From positions 1 through 64,000 of the forward strand of contig NZ_LT635493.1 in the NCBI RefSeq assembly GCF_900120405.1: a stretch of DNA of 64,000 bases. Reading direction: 5' to 3'. Under the pieces are notes generated by a model. It was not told the DNA's origin. It did no database searches and worked only from the letters and a program-made list of their open reading frames with translations. This document shows, piece by piece, positions 1 to 8,512 of this stretch; positions within the stretch are counted from its first letter, which is position 1, and each line of letters begins with the position of its first letter. The DNA comes from Urinicoccus massiliensis (lineage in GTDB: Bacteria; Bacillota; Clostridia; Tissierellales; Peptoniphilaceae). A program made the translations under genes and the position numbers.

Positions 1-105
1 TGCCCTCATTGATAAATGAAAATACAGACATTGACTACTTAGTGGCATATCCAAAAATAAGTCGCTATCCACTATCTTTAGTGAAAACATTCTTTTATCT
101 GCCAT
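1..105 (-). CDS. Replication-initiator-like protein, N-terminus only (runs off the window)
   Basis: An ATG at 105, preceded by AGGTAGGAGAGC, opens a minus-strand frame that reaches base 1 without a stop (35 residues visible). It starts MADKRMFS and continues with DSDLFLDMPLSSQ and YFHLSMRA. This opening resembles, from memory of the family, phage and plasmid replication-initiation proteins of the replisome-organiser/DnaD type, which begin with a short basic segment and an LDMPLS helix. It lies directly behind a terminator, a layout shared with other core genes of this window. The catalytic or DNA-binding part lies outside, so the assignment rests on the N-terminus alone. Confidence 0.5.
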   Translation of the reverse strand, partial: MADKRMFSLKIVDSDLFLDMPLSSQCLYFHLSMRA

Positions 106-127
106 GCTCTCCTACCTTTCTTCAAAT

Positions 128-159
128 AAAAAAAGACGATAGTTTTTAATTCTACCGCC
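128..159 (-). terminator. Intrinsic terminator in the leader of the replication-like gene
   Basis: On the minus strand GGCGGTAG and CTATCGTC pair (two G-U pairs) around an A/T-rich loop and are followed by seven T. It lies after the DUF1016 gene and only a few bases before the ribosome-binding site of the next gene. Near-identical hairpins occur at 5195-5229 and 9789-9822. Confidence 0.75.
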
Positions 160-176
160 TTGTGTAAGTTCATATT

Positions 177-1250
177 TTATTTTTCTGAATCTAATTCTTT
201 TATAGACTCTTCTATTTCTTCAATAGATGGTAAGCTACTTTTATATTCCTGCTCAAGTAATTTGCTAATTTCATACTTACTTATTCCTATTGGCTGTGAG
301 ATATTTTCAAGCGAATATTCAGCGACTACATTATCTTTATCTCTGCAAATTAGTATTCCTATGGTTTGATTATCACTATTTGATTTCATATTCTTATTTA
401 CAGCTGTTACATAAAAATTGAGTTGTCCTACAAATTCCGGCTTAAATTTCTCTGTCTTTAATTCTACTACAACATAGGAGTGTAGTTTAACATGATAGAA
501 AAGTAAATCTATATAAAAATCACTTTCTCCAACCTTAATATGAACTTGCCTACCGATGTAAGAAAATCCTGTCCCAAGTTCCAAGAGAAAAGAAGTTATT
601 TGATTTACTAATGCTTCTTCCAACTCTCTTTCATCATATTTATCCCTTATTGTTAGAAAATCAAAGTTGTATGGATCTTTTATTGTTTGCTTAGCTAATT
701 CAGATTGGACAGCCGGTAATCTATTATCAAAATTAGTAACTGCATTCCCAACCCTTTTATATAAATCTCCATCAATCTGATGTTCCAAAACCGTCCTGCT
801 CCAACCATTTTCAATAGTCTTATCTATATAAAACAAAGCTTCTTTGACATCTTTACACTTATACATAATCCTTTGATTATGTCCCCAAGGAATACTTTTT
901 ATTCTTCTTTCAACATCCGACAATTGGGTTACAGCTTGTAACCCAATTAGATAATCATTATAAAAGTTATACCAATATCTTATGTGTTTTAAGTTTACGG
1001 CTGAAAATCCTCCCATGTCTGGAAATTCTTTTCTTAAATCACTACTCAATAATTTTAGAAAACTATCACCCCAAGAATATTGCTTTTGTTTTTCAACAAT
1101 TTCTTTCCCCAAGTTCCAATACAAATCAAGCAACTCATAATTAACTTTTACTGCTGCTTTTAATTGACTGCGTCTAACTTTTTCCTTTAAATCTAAAAGT
1201 AATTTTTTATATTCACTATCTCCTATAATAGCTAGATCTTTTTTATCCAT
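177..1250 (-). CDS. DUF1016 (YhcG-type) PDDEXK nuclease family protein
   Basis: The protein has about 357 residues with the two-domain layout of the DUF1016/YhcG family: an N-terminal helical domain (about residues 10-170, with a WNLGKEIVEKQ segment and NLKHIRYW) and a C-terminal PDDEXK nuclease-like domain (about 200-345). The nuclease core is visible as FYIDLLFYH followed by VVELKTEKFKPE, giving the D and ExK residues. Family members are common in phages and mobile elements; a role in DNA metabolism or defence is suspected but no substrate is established. The longest frame begins with GTG at 1259, but ATG at 1250 has GGAG eight bases upstream and is the better start. It stands alone with a terminator behind it. 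Confidence 0.85.
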   Translation of the reverse strand: MDKKDLAIIGDSEYKKLLLDLKEKVRRSQLKAAVKVNYELLDLYWNLGKEIVEKQKQYSWGDSFLKLLSSDLRKEFPDMGGFSAVNLKHIRYWYNFYNDYLIGLQAVTQLSDVERRIKSIPWGHNQRIMYKCKDVKEALFYIDKTIENGWSRTVLEHQIDGDLYKRVGNAVTNFDNRLPAVQSELAKQTIKDPYNFDFLTIRDKYDERELEEALVNQITSFLLELGTGFSYIGRQVHIKVGESDFYIDLLFYHVKLHSYVVVELKTEKFKPEFVGQLNFYVTAVNKNMKSNSDNQTIGILICRDKDNVVAEYSLENISQPIGISKYEISKLLEQEYKSSLPSIEEIEESIKELDSEK

Positions 1251-1259
1251 TCTCATCAC

Positions 1260-1549
1260 TCCAATCTGATTCTTTATTTTATTCTATTTCTTGCACCAAT
1301 GGTGGGAGTTTTAATCTTTTTATCACAATCAGCTTACGGTAAACAAGCTCATTTTATCATTATACATTTAGTTTAATTAATGTGATTATACCAAAAATTT
1401 TAAATCTTTTCTATCTCTCCCTCTCTCTCTTTATCTATATCTATATCTTTCTCTATCTCTATCTCTTGTCGGACATGGGTTGGACTCATTAAGGACAATG
1501 TCCTCTGTTTATTTTGTCTGTATCTTCTTTTTTTCTCTGCCCAGGCTGT
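1260..1549. other. Non-coding stretch with a simple pyrimidine tract
   Basis: I see no gene here. Positions 1411-1467 form a low-complexity tract of CTCT and TATC units on the plus strand. The rest is AT-rich spacer between the DUF1016 gene and a replication-gene remnant. Confidence 0.6.
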
Positions 1550-1848
1550 TTATGATCCGATTAAATTTGGTATTTCAGTTAAATAGTATTCATCATTTTC
1601 TGTTAAAACTTCTAATAAGCCTTGATTGATTAAATAATTTACCGTAACCATTACATCATAGTCTGTTTCATCTATGGTTAGTGCTAACTCTTTTATAAAA
1701 TCACTTTCTACTCCCTCATAATAGAGTTTGCCCTCATCTTTTAGGCTTAGTAATAAAAGTTTGAGGTAGATTATCGTGTAGGTATCTCCTCCCGATATTC
1801 TCCTTAGTCTTTTTATCCTTTTGTCTGTGAAAAATTCTTCTTTTTCAT
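1550..1848 (-). pseudogene. Phage replisome-organiser N-terminal domain remnant, frameshifted
   Basis: An open minus-strand frame reads NEKEEFFTDKRIKRLRRISGG, then DTYTIIYLKLLLLSLK, EGKLYYEGV, IKELALTIDE and NYLINQGLLEVL, ending with TAA at 1550-1552. This is the hallmark of the phage replisome organiser N-terminal domain (TIGR01714 type). A good ribosome-binding site (AAAGGAG, 1854-1860) and ATG (1846-1848) are present but out of frame by one base. One extra A in the A-run just after the ATG would restore MKKEEFFTDKR. The usual WLKL segment at the true N-terminus is missing too, and the frame runs on upstream into a sequence like the C-terminal half of the RepA gene at 34.2 kb. I read it as a decayed fusion or deletion product. 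Confidence 0.7.
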
Positions 1849-1950
1849 TATTGCTCCTTTCTTGATTTTCGATAATCGAAATTCTTGATTTCCGATTTTC
1901 GGAAGTCTTGTTATTATGGGGGTCTAAGGGTGTAACTTTTCGTTACTCCC

Positions 1951-2478
1951 TTAGATTTCTCTGGTCATATCTTTCTTGTTTGGTTTTACTTTTTCTTTTA
2001 CTTTCCTTTTGACTTTTTCTTTTGCCTTATCCTTGTTATTGGATAGGTCTTTGTATTTCTTTATTTGTTTTAGGATACTTTCTTTTTCTTTTTTATTTTC
2101 TTTGGCTATGACTTGTTTAAAGGCATATTCCATTACTTTTATGTCTTTGGCTTGGAAGAATACTTCATAGTTTTGGGTTTCTTTGTTTTTAATTACTGAA
2201 AAGCTTACTCCAAGTTTGTTTAGTTCTTTTTTTAAGTCTTTGAGGTCGCTTTGATCTATGCTTATATTTTCTAGTTGTCCTTTCTTGTATAGGTCTTTTA
2301 TTTTTATTTCATCGCCCATAAGACTTTTTAAGTTTCCATTTGCTTTTTCTAAAGTTTCATTCATCTTTTTTCTTATTTCTTTGTCTAAGTTGATTGATTC
2401 TTTTGCTGCCTTTATTGTGTATGTTATTATGGTTTGTGCTGCTTGACCTGCTTCTTTGCTTATTTCTTCGTTTATCAT
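1951..2478 (-). CDS. PcfB family (DUF3801) conjugation accessory protein
   Basis: 175 residues. The central block (about 55-125: KIKDLYKKGQLENI, then LKKELNKLGVSFSVIK, YEVFFQAKDIKVMEYAFK) is the DUF3801/PcfB signature, followed by a Lys-rich tail. PcfB of pCF10 works with the VirD4-like coupling protein PcfC at the membrane. A second, clearly homologous copy lies at 32557-33042 in a better preserved transfer module, so this one probably comes from another element of the same class. ATG at 2478 is preceded by AAAGGAG. A terminator lies immediately upstream. Confidence 0.8.
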   Translation of the reverse strand: MINEEISKEAGQAAQTIITYTIKAAKESINLDKEIRKKMNETLEKANGNLKSLMGDEIKIKDLYKKGQLENISIDQSDLKDLKKELNKLGVSFSVIKNKETQNYEVFFQAKDIKVMEYAFKQVIAKENKKEKESILKQIKKYKDLSNNKDKAKEKVKRKVKEKVKPNKKDMTREI

Positions 2479-2501
2479 GCTTTATCTCCTTTGTTTGAAT
2501 T

Positions 2502-2544
2502 AAAAAAGGGAAGTATAGGTTTTAATTTTTCTATACTTCCCTTT
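2502..2544 (-). terminator. Intrinsic terminator in the leader of the PcfB gene
   Basis: A perfect 14-bp stem (AAAGGGAAGTATAG with CTATACTTCCCTTT) is followed by T residues on the minus strand. It ends about 14 bases before the AAAGGAG of the PcfB gene, so that gene has no room for a promoter of its own behind it. Confidence 0.85.
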
Positions 2545-2660
2545 GCTTGTTTTTATTTTATTGTTCTTGGTGGTGGAATGCTTATTTTAAATGTTTTTAT
2601 AGCTTACTTAGGTATTTGTACCTTTTATTATTTTAAATAGCTTACAATACCTTTCCACCT

Positions 2661-2834
2661 TTAGTAGTTTATATGTGTTCTTTTGTCTGATAGATAGTTT
2701 TTCATGTTGGAATATATAATCTGCACTTCTTCATTGTTCATCGCTTTTATTTCTTCTGTGCTTTTGTATGTTTTGTATGTTCCATCTTCATTTGCTTATA
2801 TGAGTTCATCTATTATCTCTTGCCTTTTATTCAT
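2661..2834 (-). pseudogene. Small mobile-element protein gene with an in-frame stop
   Basis: GGAGG and ATG at 2834 start MNKRQEIIDELI, then TAA, then the same frame continues ANEDGTYKTYKSTEEIKAM, VQIIYSNMKNYLSDKR and stops at 2661-2663. The continuing frame and the sensible composition after the TAA suggest a roughly 57-residue protein broken by a nonsense mutation. The function is unknown. It lies directly behind the relaxase gene and would have been co-transcribed with it. Confidence 0.5.
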
Positions 2835-2907
2835 CTCTATTACCTCCTAGATCTGCCTTTATTTTCTTGGTCATATTATAGCTTGGATAAGATATTTTTA
2901 CCAGGTC

Positions 2908-4548
2908 TTATCTTTCTTGATCCATTTTCTTGTTTTTCATCATTTCTCTGAATTCATTATCTTTAATAACTTGGTCTTGGAATTTTTTAATCTGTGCTAT
3001 TACACTTGGTTTTTCACCTTGTTTTATAAGCTTATCTATTTCTATGGATAAATCTATGCCAAGTTCTTTGTTTACAAAATCTACTGAATATTTTATATGA
3101 TTAATTTCCTGGTATTCATCTTTTATCTTGTCTTTTTCTTTATTTATTTCTTCAAGATTTGCCATTAAAAGATCTTTTTCTTCATTCCATTTTTTAGGAC
3201 TTAGTTTTTCCTTATCTGATAGGAGTTTTTTTAATTTCCCGCTTACTACCTTATATTGGTCTATGTCTTTCTTATGTTTGTTATAGAATGTGTCTTTTGT
3301 GAATATGTTTTTCTTTTGGTATTCTTCATAAACTCCTTTTTTGGCTTTGTAGATTTCATAGTATAGAATTTTCTTTTCTACATCTTCCATTTCTTTATGG
3401 ATTGTCTTTGCTTTTTTATTTAGTTTGTAACTATTGGACTTTAAAGTTTCTATTTTTATTTGTAACTGACCAATGGTTTCTATGTTATTTTTTCTTAAAT
3501 AACTATATACACTCGTTAGCTTTTTAAAGTCATATTTTTCTTTATTAGTTTTTGCATATCCTTTTAGATATTTACTTTTTTCTTTTTGAATTTCTGAATA
3601 AGTTAATAGATAATTTGTTAGATTGAAAAGTTTAGGGTTGTCTATTACCTTATCTCTTTCTATATCCTTAAATTTTTCATAAGCAGTAGTTAGGTTATCT
3701 AATAAATTTCCTATCCAACCCTTTAATGTTTTTATCTCTTCTTTTATTGTTTTTACAAGGTTATTATATTTTCTTATTTCTCTATTATAGTTTCCCTTGT
3801 CAGTTTCTATTCCCTTTCTTTCCATTGCACTTGCTGCTGATCCTAAATGGATTGTCGGTAGATAATCAGAATTTTGTCTTTTAAAACTCCTATGGTCTAC
3901 TCTTTTTTCTATCTTGTTTTTTGCAAGATATTCATTACAAAGGTCTGAAAAATTTTCTCTCCATTTTTCTACATTGCCTTTATCATTCCAGGTTGTTAGT
4001 TCTACTTTTCTTGTTTTAGGTTTTCCATTTTTGTTTAAAATCTTTTCTCCTTTTTCATCTAGGATATATTCTTTTTTACTTTTTTGCCCCCATGTTCCAT
4101 CTTCATTTATTGGTCTTACTATGGTCATTATATGAGCATGAATGTTTTGATTTCCCTCTCTACTTTCATCATGAATTGCATAATCTACTATCATTCCTTG
4201 TGATGTTAGATTTTCTTTTATAAATCTTTCGACTAGGTTTTTATTTTCACTTAAAGATAATTCTTTTGGTAATCCTATTATGAATTGTCTTGCTAGTTGT
4301 GCATTAGAATTTTTTTCTGCCATTTCTACTTTATTCCATAAGGTCGACCTATCATTAAATTCTTTTGGTATATGATCAGGCAATATTATATTTTTTACTA
4401 ATACTTTTTCTTTTCTTGTATAGTCATGGGTTACTCCGTCCCATTCATTTTTTATTTTTTCTCCACTTATATATGCTGCACTTGCTACTGCACTTTTGCC
4501 TTTTCCTCTTGATATTATGTTTACTGAAAAATGAAAACTGTCTGCCAT
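2908..4548 (-). CDS. MobA/MobL family relaxase
   Basis: About 546 residues. The N-terminal relaxase domain (about 1-230) carries SVNIISRGKGKSAVASAAY, IHDESREGNQNIHAHIM (histidine metal-binding motif) and DHRSFKRQ, all typical of MOBQ/MobL relaxases that nick oriT and covalently pilot one DNA strand. The C-terminal half is a long charged coiled coil. The start is taken at ATG 4548 behind GGAAGTGATAAAA rather than the longer frame at 4557. A candidate oriT lies 270 bp upstream, and a DUF3847 gene precedes it, the same order as in elements 1 and 2. It is only distantly similar to those two MobL proteins, which are close to each other. Confidence 0.9.
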   Translation of the reverse strand: MADSFHFSVNIISRGKGKSAVASAAYISGEKIKNEWDGVTHDYTRKEKVLVKNIILPDHIPKEFNDRSTLWNKVEMAEKNSNAQLARQFIIGLPKELSLSENKNLVERFIKENLTSQGMIVDYAIHDESREGNQNIHAHIMTIVRPINEDGTWGQKSKKEYILDEKGEKILNKNGKPKTRKVELTTWNDKGNVEKWRENFSDLCNEYLAKNKIEKRVDHRSFKRQNSDYLPTIHLGSAASAMERKGIETDKGNYNREIRKYNNLVKTIKEEIKTLKGWIGNLLDNLTTAYEKFKDIERDKVIDNPKLFNLTNYLLTYSEIQKEKSKYLKGYAKTNKEKYDFKKLTSVYSYLRKNNIETIGQLQIKIETLKSNSYKLNKKAKTIHKEMEDVEKKILYYEIYKAKKGVYEEYQKKNIFTKDTFYNKHKKDIDQYKVVSGKLKKLLSDKEKLSPKKWNEEKDLLMANLEEINKEKDKIKDEYQEINHIKYSVDFVNKELGIDLSIEIDKLIKQGEKPSVIAQIKKFQDQVIKDNEFREMMKNKKMDQER

Positions 4549-4645
4549 TTTTATCACTTCCTTTCTTTTTTTGTTGTTTTAGGTGGAGGCTTAATAGATT
4601 TTTTATATCCACTTTGTGAATGAGCGTTTTGAAATGATAGAATAG

Positions 4646-4693
4646 AAAAAGCCGTCTACTGAATTAATTTTTTGTTGTTTCAGTATGTCGGCT
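4646..4693 (-). terminator. Hairpin terminator upstream of the MobL gene
   Basis: The minus strand has AAGCCGACATACTGAA pairing imperfectly with TTCAGTAGACGGCTT, followed by TTTTTC. It lies about 100 bp before the relaxase start, between the oriT region and the gene. Confidence 0.6.
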
Positions 4694-4816
4694 TAATTGT
4701 TTTGTTCATTTCAAATTTTAAAAGTCAAGGGCGAGCCTTAGCGAGTTTATTTACCCTTGATTTTTAAAAAGCGAATGGTTGTTGGTCGCTTCAGGGTTTG
4801 GCTCCGCAAGACGCAA

Positions 4817-4847
4817 GCACCCTTTAGGGTGTATAATTGCGCCCTTA
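4817..4847 (+). other. oriT: Candidate oriT (MOBQ type) for the 2908-4548 relaxase
   Basis: The plus strand has a small inverted repeat CACCC-TTT-AGGGTG, then TATAATTGCG and CCCTTAG. This is the layout of MOBQ nic regions (hairpin, then TGCG|CCCT; the nick is expected about 4841/4842). The same design occurs before both other MobL genes, and each copy sits in a locally GC-richer block. Confidence 0.65.
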
Positions 4848-4882
4848 GAAAATCTAAGGGAGATTTGATTATTTTATTTTCC

Positions 4883-5173
4883 CTAATTTTCTCTCATTAT
4901 TTTTAGTGTTTCTTTAAATTCTTTTGTCTTTGTTGCTTCTTCTAGTAGGATTTTTATTTCTTCATCTGTTAGTTCTTCTGCATTTTCTATAAGGCTTTCT
5001 AAAATTGCTCCTCTTGTTACTAGCCTATGAGTTCTTTCTTTTCTTCTTTTCACTATGTCTTGTTTTAATATCTTCTTTTCTTGATTTTTTAGTTGCCTTA
5101 ATCTTTCTTCTGTATGGTCAATTTTATCTTTTATTTCTTTTGATTCTTTTCTGATTTGTTCTAATTTTTTCAT
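4883..5173 (-). CDS. DUF3847-like small mobilization-linked protein
   Basis: 96 residues, mostly one charged coiled coil (RKESKEIKDKIDHTEERLRQL), then RLVTRGAILESLIENAEELT. It matches in layout the DUF3847 proteins found next to MobL relaxases (also at 21365-21685 and 27328-27648 here). The position next to oriT suggests a relaxosome or regulatory role, which is inference. AAAGGAG lies just upstream of the ATG, and a terminator precedes that. Confidence 0.7.
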   Translation of the reverse strand: MKKLEQIRKESKEIKDKIDHTEERLRQLKNQEKKILKQDIVKRRKERTHRLVTRGAILESLIENAEELTDEEIKILLEEATKTKEFKETLKIMREN

Positions 5174-5194
5174 ACAAAACTCCTTTCTTGTAAT

Positions 5195-5229
5195 AAAAAA
5201 AGACGATAGAGTTTTTAATTTCTATCGCC
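5195..5229 (-). terminator. Intrinsic terminator between the kinase operon and the DUF3847 gene
   Basis: GGCGATAGA and TCTATCGTC pair on the minus strand and are followed by seven T. It closes the ABC/two-component operon and stands in the leader of the DUF3847 gene. Confidence 0.8.
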
Positions 5230-5252
5230 TAGGTTATTTCTCCTATTTATTT

Positions 5253-6329
5253 TTATTTTACACCCTTTTCAATTTTGCAAGCTATAGGTATCTCTATAAA
5301 AAATACTGTATATTGTCCAAACTCACTTGTTGCTCCTATGTCTCCTCCCACATTATTAAGTATTTTTTTTACTATTGATAAGCCTAATCCCATTGATTCT
5401 TTATCAGTCGTCCTAGCTTTATCCACTGTGTACAATGGATTAAATATTTTATCTAATTCAGATTTCTCTATGCCCTTTCCATTGTCTTTAAATTCTATTA
5501 TAACAGTATCTAGGTTTTCTTTTGCAATTATATCAATTTCCAATGGGTTTTCCCCTCTATATTTTATAGAATTTGAAAACAGATTTTCTAATATGATTTC
5601 AAGCATCCTGTCAGATAAACCTATCACTGTACTTTCTTTTATATTATTTTGATAAAATAAATTTTCTATTTCAATTGTAAATGATCTATTTAATTCATCT
5701 ACAATTCTATCTAAAGATTCTCTAGCTTTGATATGATTTATTTTTTTGTCATATATATCAAGTAATGAATAGTCTTTTAGTTGTTTGATTCGATTATTCA
5801 ATTGTTTGATCTTTTTGTTTATTATCCTTATATATTCGTCTTTTTTTTCTTGGCTATCAGCAACTCCGTCACTTATTCCATCTATGTGGGCTTGTATTAC
5901 AGATAAGGGAGTTGATAAATCATGGCTTATAGAGGCTATCAGCTCTTCTCTTTCTTCTTTTGCTTTATTTTCTCTTTCCCTATATGATTTTAAGGACGCT
6001 ACCATTTTATTAAAATTATCTAATAATTCTCCTATTTCATCCACCCTATCATTTTCTATATATAAATCATATTCCCCTTTAGATAGCTTTTTAAAATTAT
6101 CTAGCAAATCATATATAGGCTTTATAATAATCTTATCGACGTAAGCTAAAAATATAGTCGATATAATGACAATTACTATAGCTATTAATATAGAAATTGA
6201 TGTTAAAGATAACAAAAGACTTTTAGGTTCTTTTTCTGGTATTCCTAAGACCAACAAAAATAAAATTGGTATTAGAATGATTGATATGACAAATACTATT
6301 AAGTTTTTTTTAAGTGATTTAGATTTCAA
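5253..6329 (-). CDS. Sensor histidine kinase of an ABC-linked two-component system
   Basis: 358 residues: two membrane segments (about 9-30 and 42-64) with almost no extracellular loop, a HAMP-like linker (about 66-118), a dimerisation/phosphoacceptor motif SHDLSTPL with His136, an N-box (ILENLFSNSIKY), DNGKGIE and a G-box (MGLGLSIVKK). The short sensor resembles kinases that sense through a partner transporter, as in peptide-antibiotic resistance. The start overlaps the end of the response-regulator gene by 11 bases, so the two are translationally coupled. A degenerate copy of its last ~50 codons lies at 11340-11503. Confidence 0.92.
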   Translation of the reverse strand: MKSKSLKKNLIVFVISIILIPILFLLVLGIPEKEPKSLLLSLTSISILIAIVIVIISTIFLAYVDKIIIKPIYDLLDNFKKLSKGEYDLYIENDRVDEIGELLDNFNKMVASLKSYRERENKAKEEREELIASISHDLSTPLSVIQAHIDGISDGVADSQEKKDEYIRIINKKIKQLNNRIKQLKDYSLLDIYDKKINHIKARESLDRIVDELNRSFTIEIENLFYQNNIKESTVIGLSDRMLEIILENLFSNSIKYRGENPLEIDIIAKENLDTVIIEFKDNGKGIEKSELDKIFNPLYTVDKARTTDKESMGLGLSIVKKILNNVGGDIGATSEFGQYTVFFIEIPIACKIEKGVK

Positions 6330-6999
6330 ATTTATAACCTACTCCCCAAACTGTTAATATATACTTTGGATTCTTTGGATTATCTTCGATTTTTTGGCGG
6401 AGTCTGTTTATAGTAACGGTTACAGTATTTAAATCTCCATAACTATCGAAGCCCCAGATTCTCTCATATAGTTGTTCTCGACTAAAAACTTGTTTTGGAT
6501 TTTTAGATAAAAATACCAAAAGTTCAAATTCATTTCTACTTAAGTCAAGATCCCTACCATTTTTTTCTACCTTATATTCTTTAGTATATATTCTGATATT
6601 TTCTATGTCTATTATTTCAAGATTTTCCTTATTGAAAACTTGGCTTCTTCTTAGTTGAGCATTAACTCTTGCAAGTAATTCTCTTGGTCTAAAGGGTTTG
6701 GTAATATAATCATCTGCTCCAAGATTAAGTCCCTTTACCTTATCAAATTCATCAATTTTTGCTGACAGAATCAAAATCGGTATTGTAGATTTTATTCTTA
6801 TATTTTGGCAGATTTCATAACCATTCATACCTGGAAGCATTAAATCTAATATTACTAAGGATGGCTTAAATTTATCAAAAATTTCTATTGCCTTATCACC
6901 TTCTGTACAAATTTCTACCTCATATAGCTCTTTTACTAGATAATCTTTTATTATATTTGCCAAGTCAAGTTCATCTTCTACGATTAAAATTCTACTCAT
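6319..6999 (-). CDS. OmpR-family response regulator
   Basis: 226 residues. The receiver domain (1-115) has the acidic pocket VEDE, phosphoacceptor Asp52 in VILDLMLPG and Lys101 in ITKPF. The winged-helix DNA-binding domain (about 128-226) ends with TVTINRLRQKIE and TVWGVGYKFE. It is expected to control the ABC genes directly upstream in the same operon. It starts just behind the second permease gene and overlaps the kinase gene. Confidence 0.93.
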   Translation of the reverse strand: MSRILIVEDELDLANIIKDYLVKELYEVEICTEGDKAIEIFDKFKPSLVILDLMLPGMNGYEICQNIRIKSTIPILILSAKIDEFDKVKGLNLGADDYITKPFRPRELLARVNAQLRRSQVFNKENLEIIDIENIRIYTKEYKVEKNGRDLDLSRNEFELLVFLSKNPKQVFSREQLYERIWGFDSYGDLNTVTVTINRLRQKIEDNPKNPKYILTVWGVGYKFEI

Positions 7000-7010
7000 C
7001 CTATCTTCTC

Positions 7011-7778
7011 CTATTTTAATATTTCTACCCTTTTAAAATAGGAAATATTGACAAAATATAAGATTAATATACCTATTAAAGATATTGAAATATACAAGCT
7101 AAGTTCAATACCAAATTCCCCTTTGATTAATAGAGATGGTATTTTATAAACATGTCTTACTAAAAATAAATATTTTAATTTTTCAGGACCTATTAAGCTT
7201 AGAATATAATATAAAAATCCCATTCCCATAACACTTGAAGCATTTTTTAAAACAAGACCACCATACACAATAATCATAGCTAAACATATTAGTGGCAAAA
7301 TAATAGAAATTTCACTAAAAAATACACTAACAAAGGCTCTTATTCCCTCTAACTTTACTCCTCCAAGCAAAATAGCTTGCCCATCAGAAATCAAAACTGT
7401 TCCATCATTAAGCATTATTTTTCCAACCAAAAAAGATGAAATTATATCAAAAATCACTAAGGCTATTAGCCACATGATTATAGTTAATATTTTTGCTTTT
7501 ATAAATTTTTTTCGATCTCCATTTACCATTATTGGTAATTTGATAAGACCTTTTTCATACTCTATAGCTGTTAAGTCTGAGGATATATAAATCACAAATA
7601 AGACCAAAAACAAAACTGTATCTGGAACTGAAACTAAGGGCAATGACATCCAATTCATATCTGTATGAATAAATTGATTCGCTTTTATTATATGAGAAAT
7701 TAAAATTATTAGAAAAAATAGATAATAAAATTTATTTTTCCTTTGTTTGTATAACTCAAAATCTATAAACTTTTTCAT
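7011..7778 (-). CDS. Lantibiotic-protection-type ABC permease subunit (second)
   Basis: 255 residues with about six membrane segments (for example 18-32, 53-66, 98-120, 140-175, 188-200, 230-248). The layout with an ATPase, two permeases of about 250 residues and a two-component system is that of self-protection transporters such as NisFEG/MutFEG and related bacitracin exporters, which move peptide antibiotics away from the membrane. The actual substrate cannot be read from the sequence. It is nine bases downstream of the first permease gene. Confidence 0.8.
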   Translation of the reverse strand: MKKFIDFELYKQRKNKFYYLFFLIILISHIIKANQFIHTDMNWMSLPLVSVPDTVLFLVLFVIYISSDLTAIEYEKGLIKLPIMVNGDRKKFIKAKILTIIMWLIALVIFDIISSFLVGKIMLNDGTVLISDGQAILLGGVKLEGIRAFVSVFFSEISIILPLICLAMIIVYGGLVLKNASSVMGMGFLYYILSLIGPEKLKYLFLVRHVYKIPSLLIKGEFGIELSLYISISLIGILILYFVNISYFKRVEILK

Positions 7779-7786
7779 ATCTCACC

Positions 7787-8512
7787 CTAGTATAAAATAT
7801 CTTTCTTTTCTAAATAAATATTGCTTATTATTAAAAATAAAGCTAATAATATCCCGCTTGCTATTATTAGAATACTAATTTCATTAGCAGACACATTTTT
7901 TATCATTGTAAATTTTTCTCCCATACTTGTATTAAAGAAAAATATAAGACCAACAATAGAAATGATATTTGCTAGACTTACATTTTCTATAAATAATCCT
8001 ATTGACATACTTAATAATCCGTAGGTAATTGTTGGAAAAAGAATCTTCCCATAAGTTAAGAATGTATAGATTAAATCACTAGCTTTTGTAAATCCTGGTC
8101 TTATTAAAGATAAATCACTCATATTTTTAAAATATAGGATTCCAAATAAATAGCACAAAAGAACAAAAATTGTAGTTGCCATTATACAAAATATTATAAA
8201 GGCAATTTGTTTGCTGACTAAATTTTTAATTCTTGACGGTTCTTTCAATATGCTCAATTTCATTGTGCCTGCTACTAGGTCCTTAGTTACTAAGGCATTT
8301 GCTAAAATTGGTATAAAAAATATTAATATTTGCATATAAATATCTAAAAGGCTTGCAGGAAAAGTATAAAAACTATCAATATTCCAAACGCCTTCTTTTG
8401 GATCATACATGGTAATATTCATCCAAATCAAAAGTCCAGCTGACAATAAAAATACATATCCTATCTTTGATTTAATAATTTTCTCTAATTCATTAATAAT
8501 TAATGCTTTCAT
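7787..8512 (-). CDS. Lantibiotic-protection-type ABC permease subunit (first)
   Basis: About 241 residues, six predicted membrane segments, with the N-terminal KALIINELEKIIKSK-type cytoplasmic helix that precedes the first segment in ABC-2 permeases. ATG at 8512 behind AGGTGGG is preferred to the upstream GTG. It overlaps the ATPase gene by about 20 bases, indicating coupled translation of the transporter parts. Confidence 0.8.
   Translation of the reverse strand: MKALIINELEKIIKSKIGYVFLLSAGLLIWMNITMYDPKEGVWNIDSFYTFPASLLDIYMQILIFFIPILANALVTKDLVAGTMKLSILKEPSRIKNLVSKQIAFIIFCIMATTIFVLLCYLFGILYFKNMSDLSLIRPGFTKASDLIYTFLTYGKILFPTITYGLLSMSIGLFIENVSLANIISIVGLIFFFNTSMGEKFTMIKNVSANEISILIIASGILLALFLIISNIYLEKKDILY

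Noticed and set aside
1411-1467. CTCT/TATC tract as a possible CRISPR or iteron array
   Set aside because: The units are 4-6 bp and irregular with no spacers; a simple low-complexity tract.
1976-2640. Plus-strand hydrophobic frames opposite PcfB and its leader
   Set aside because: Phe/Leu/Ser-rich frames arise as complements of Lys/Glu-rich coding sequence; no start signals.
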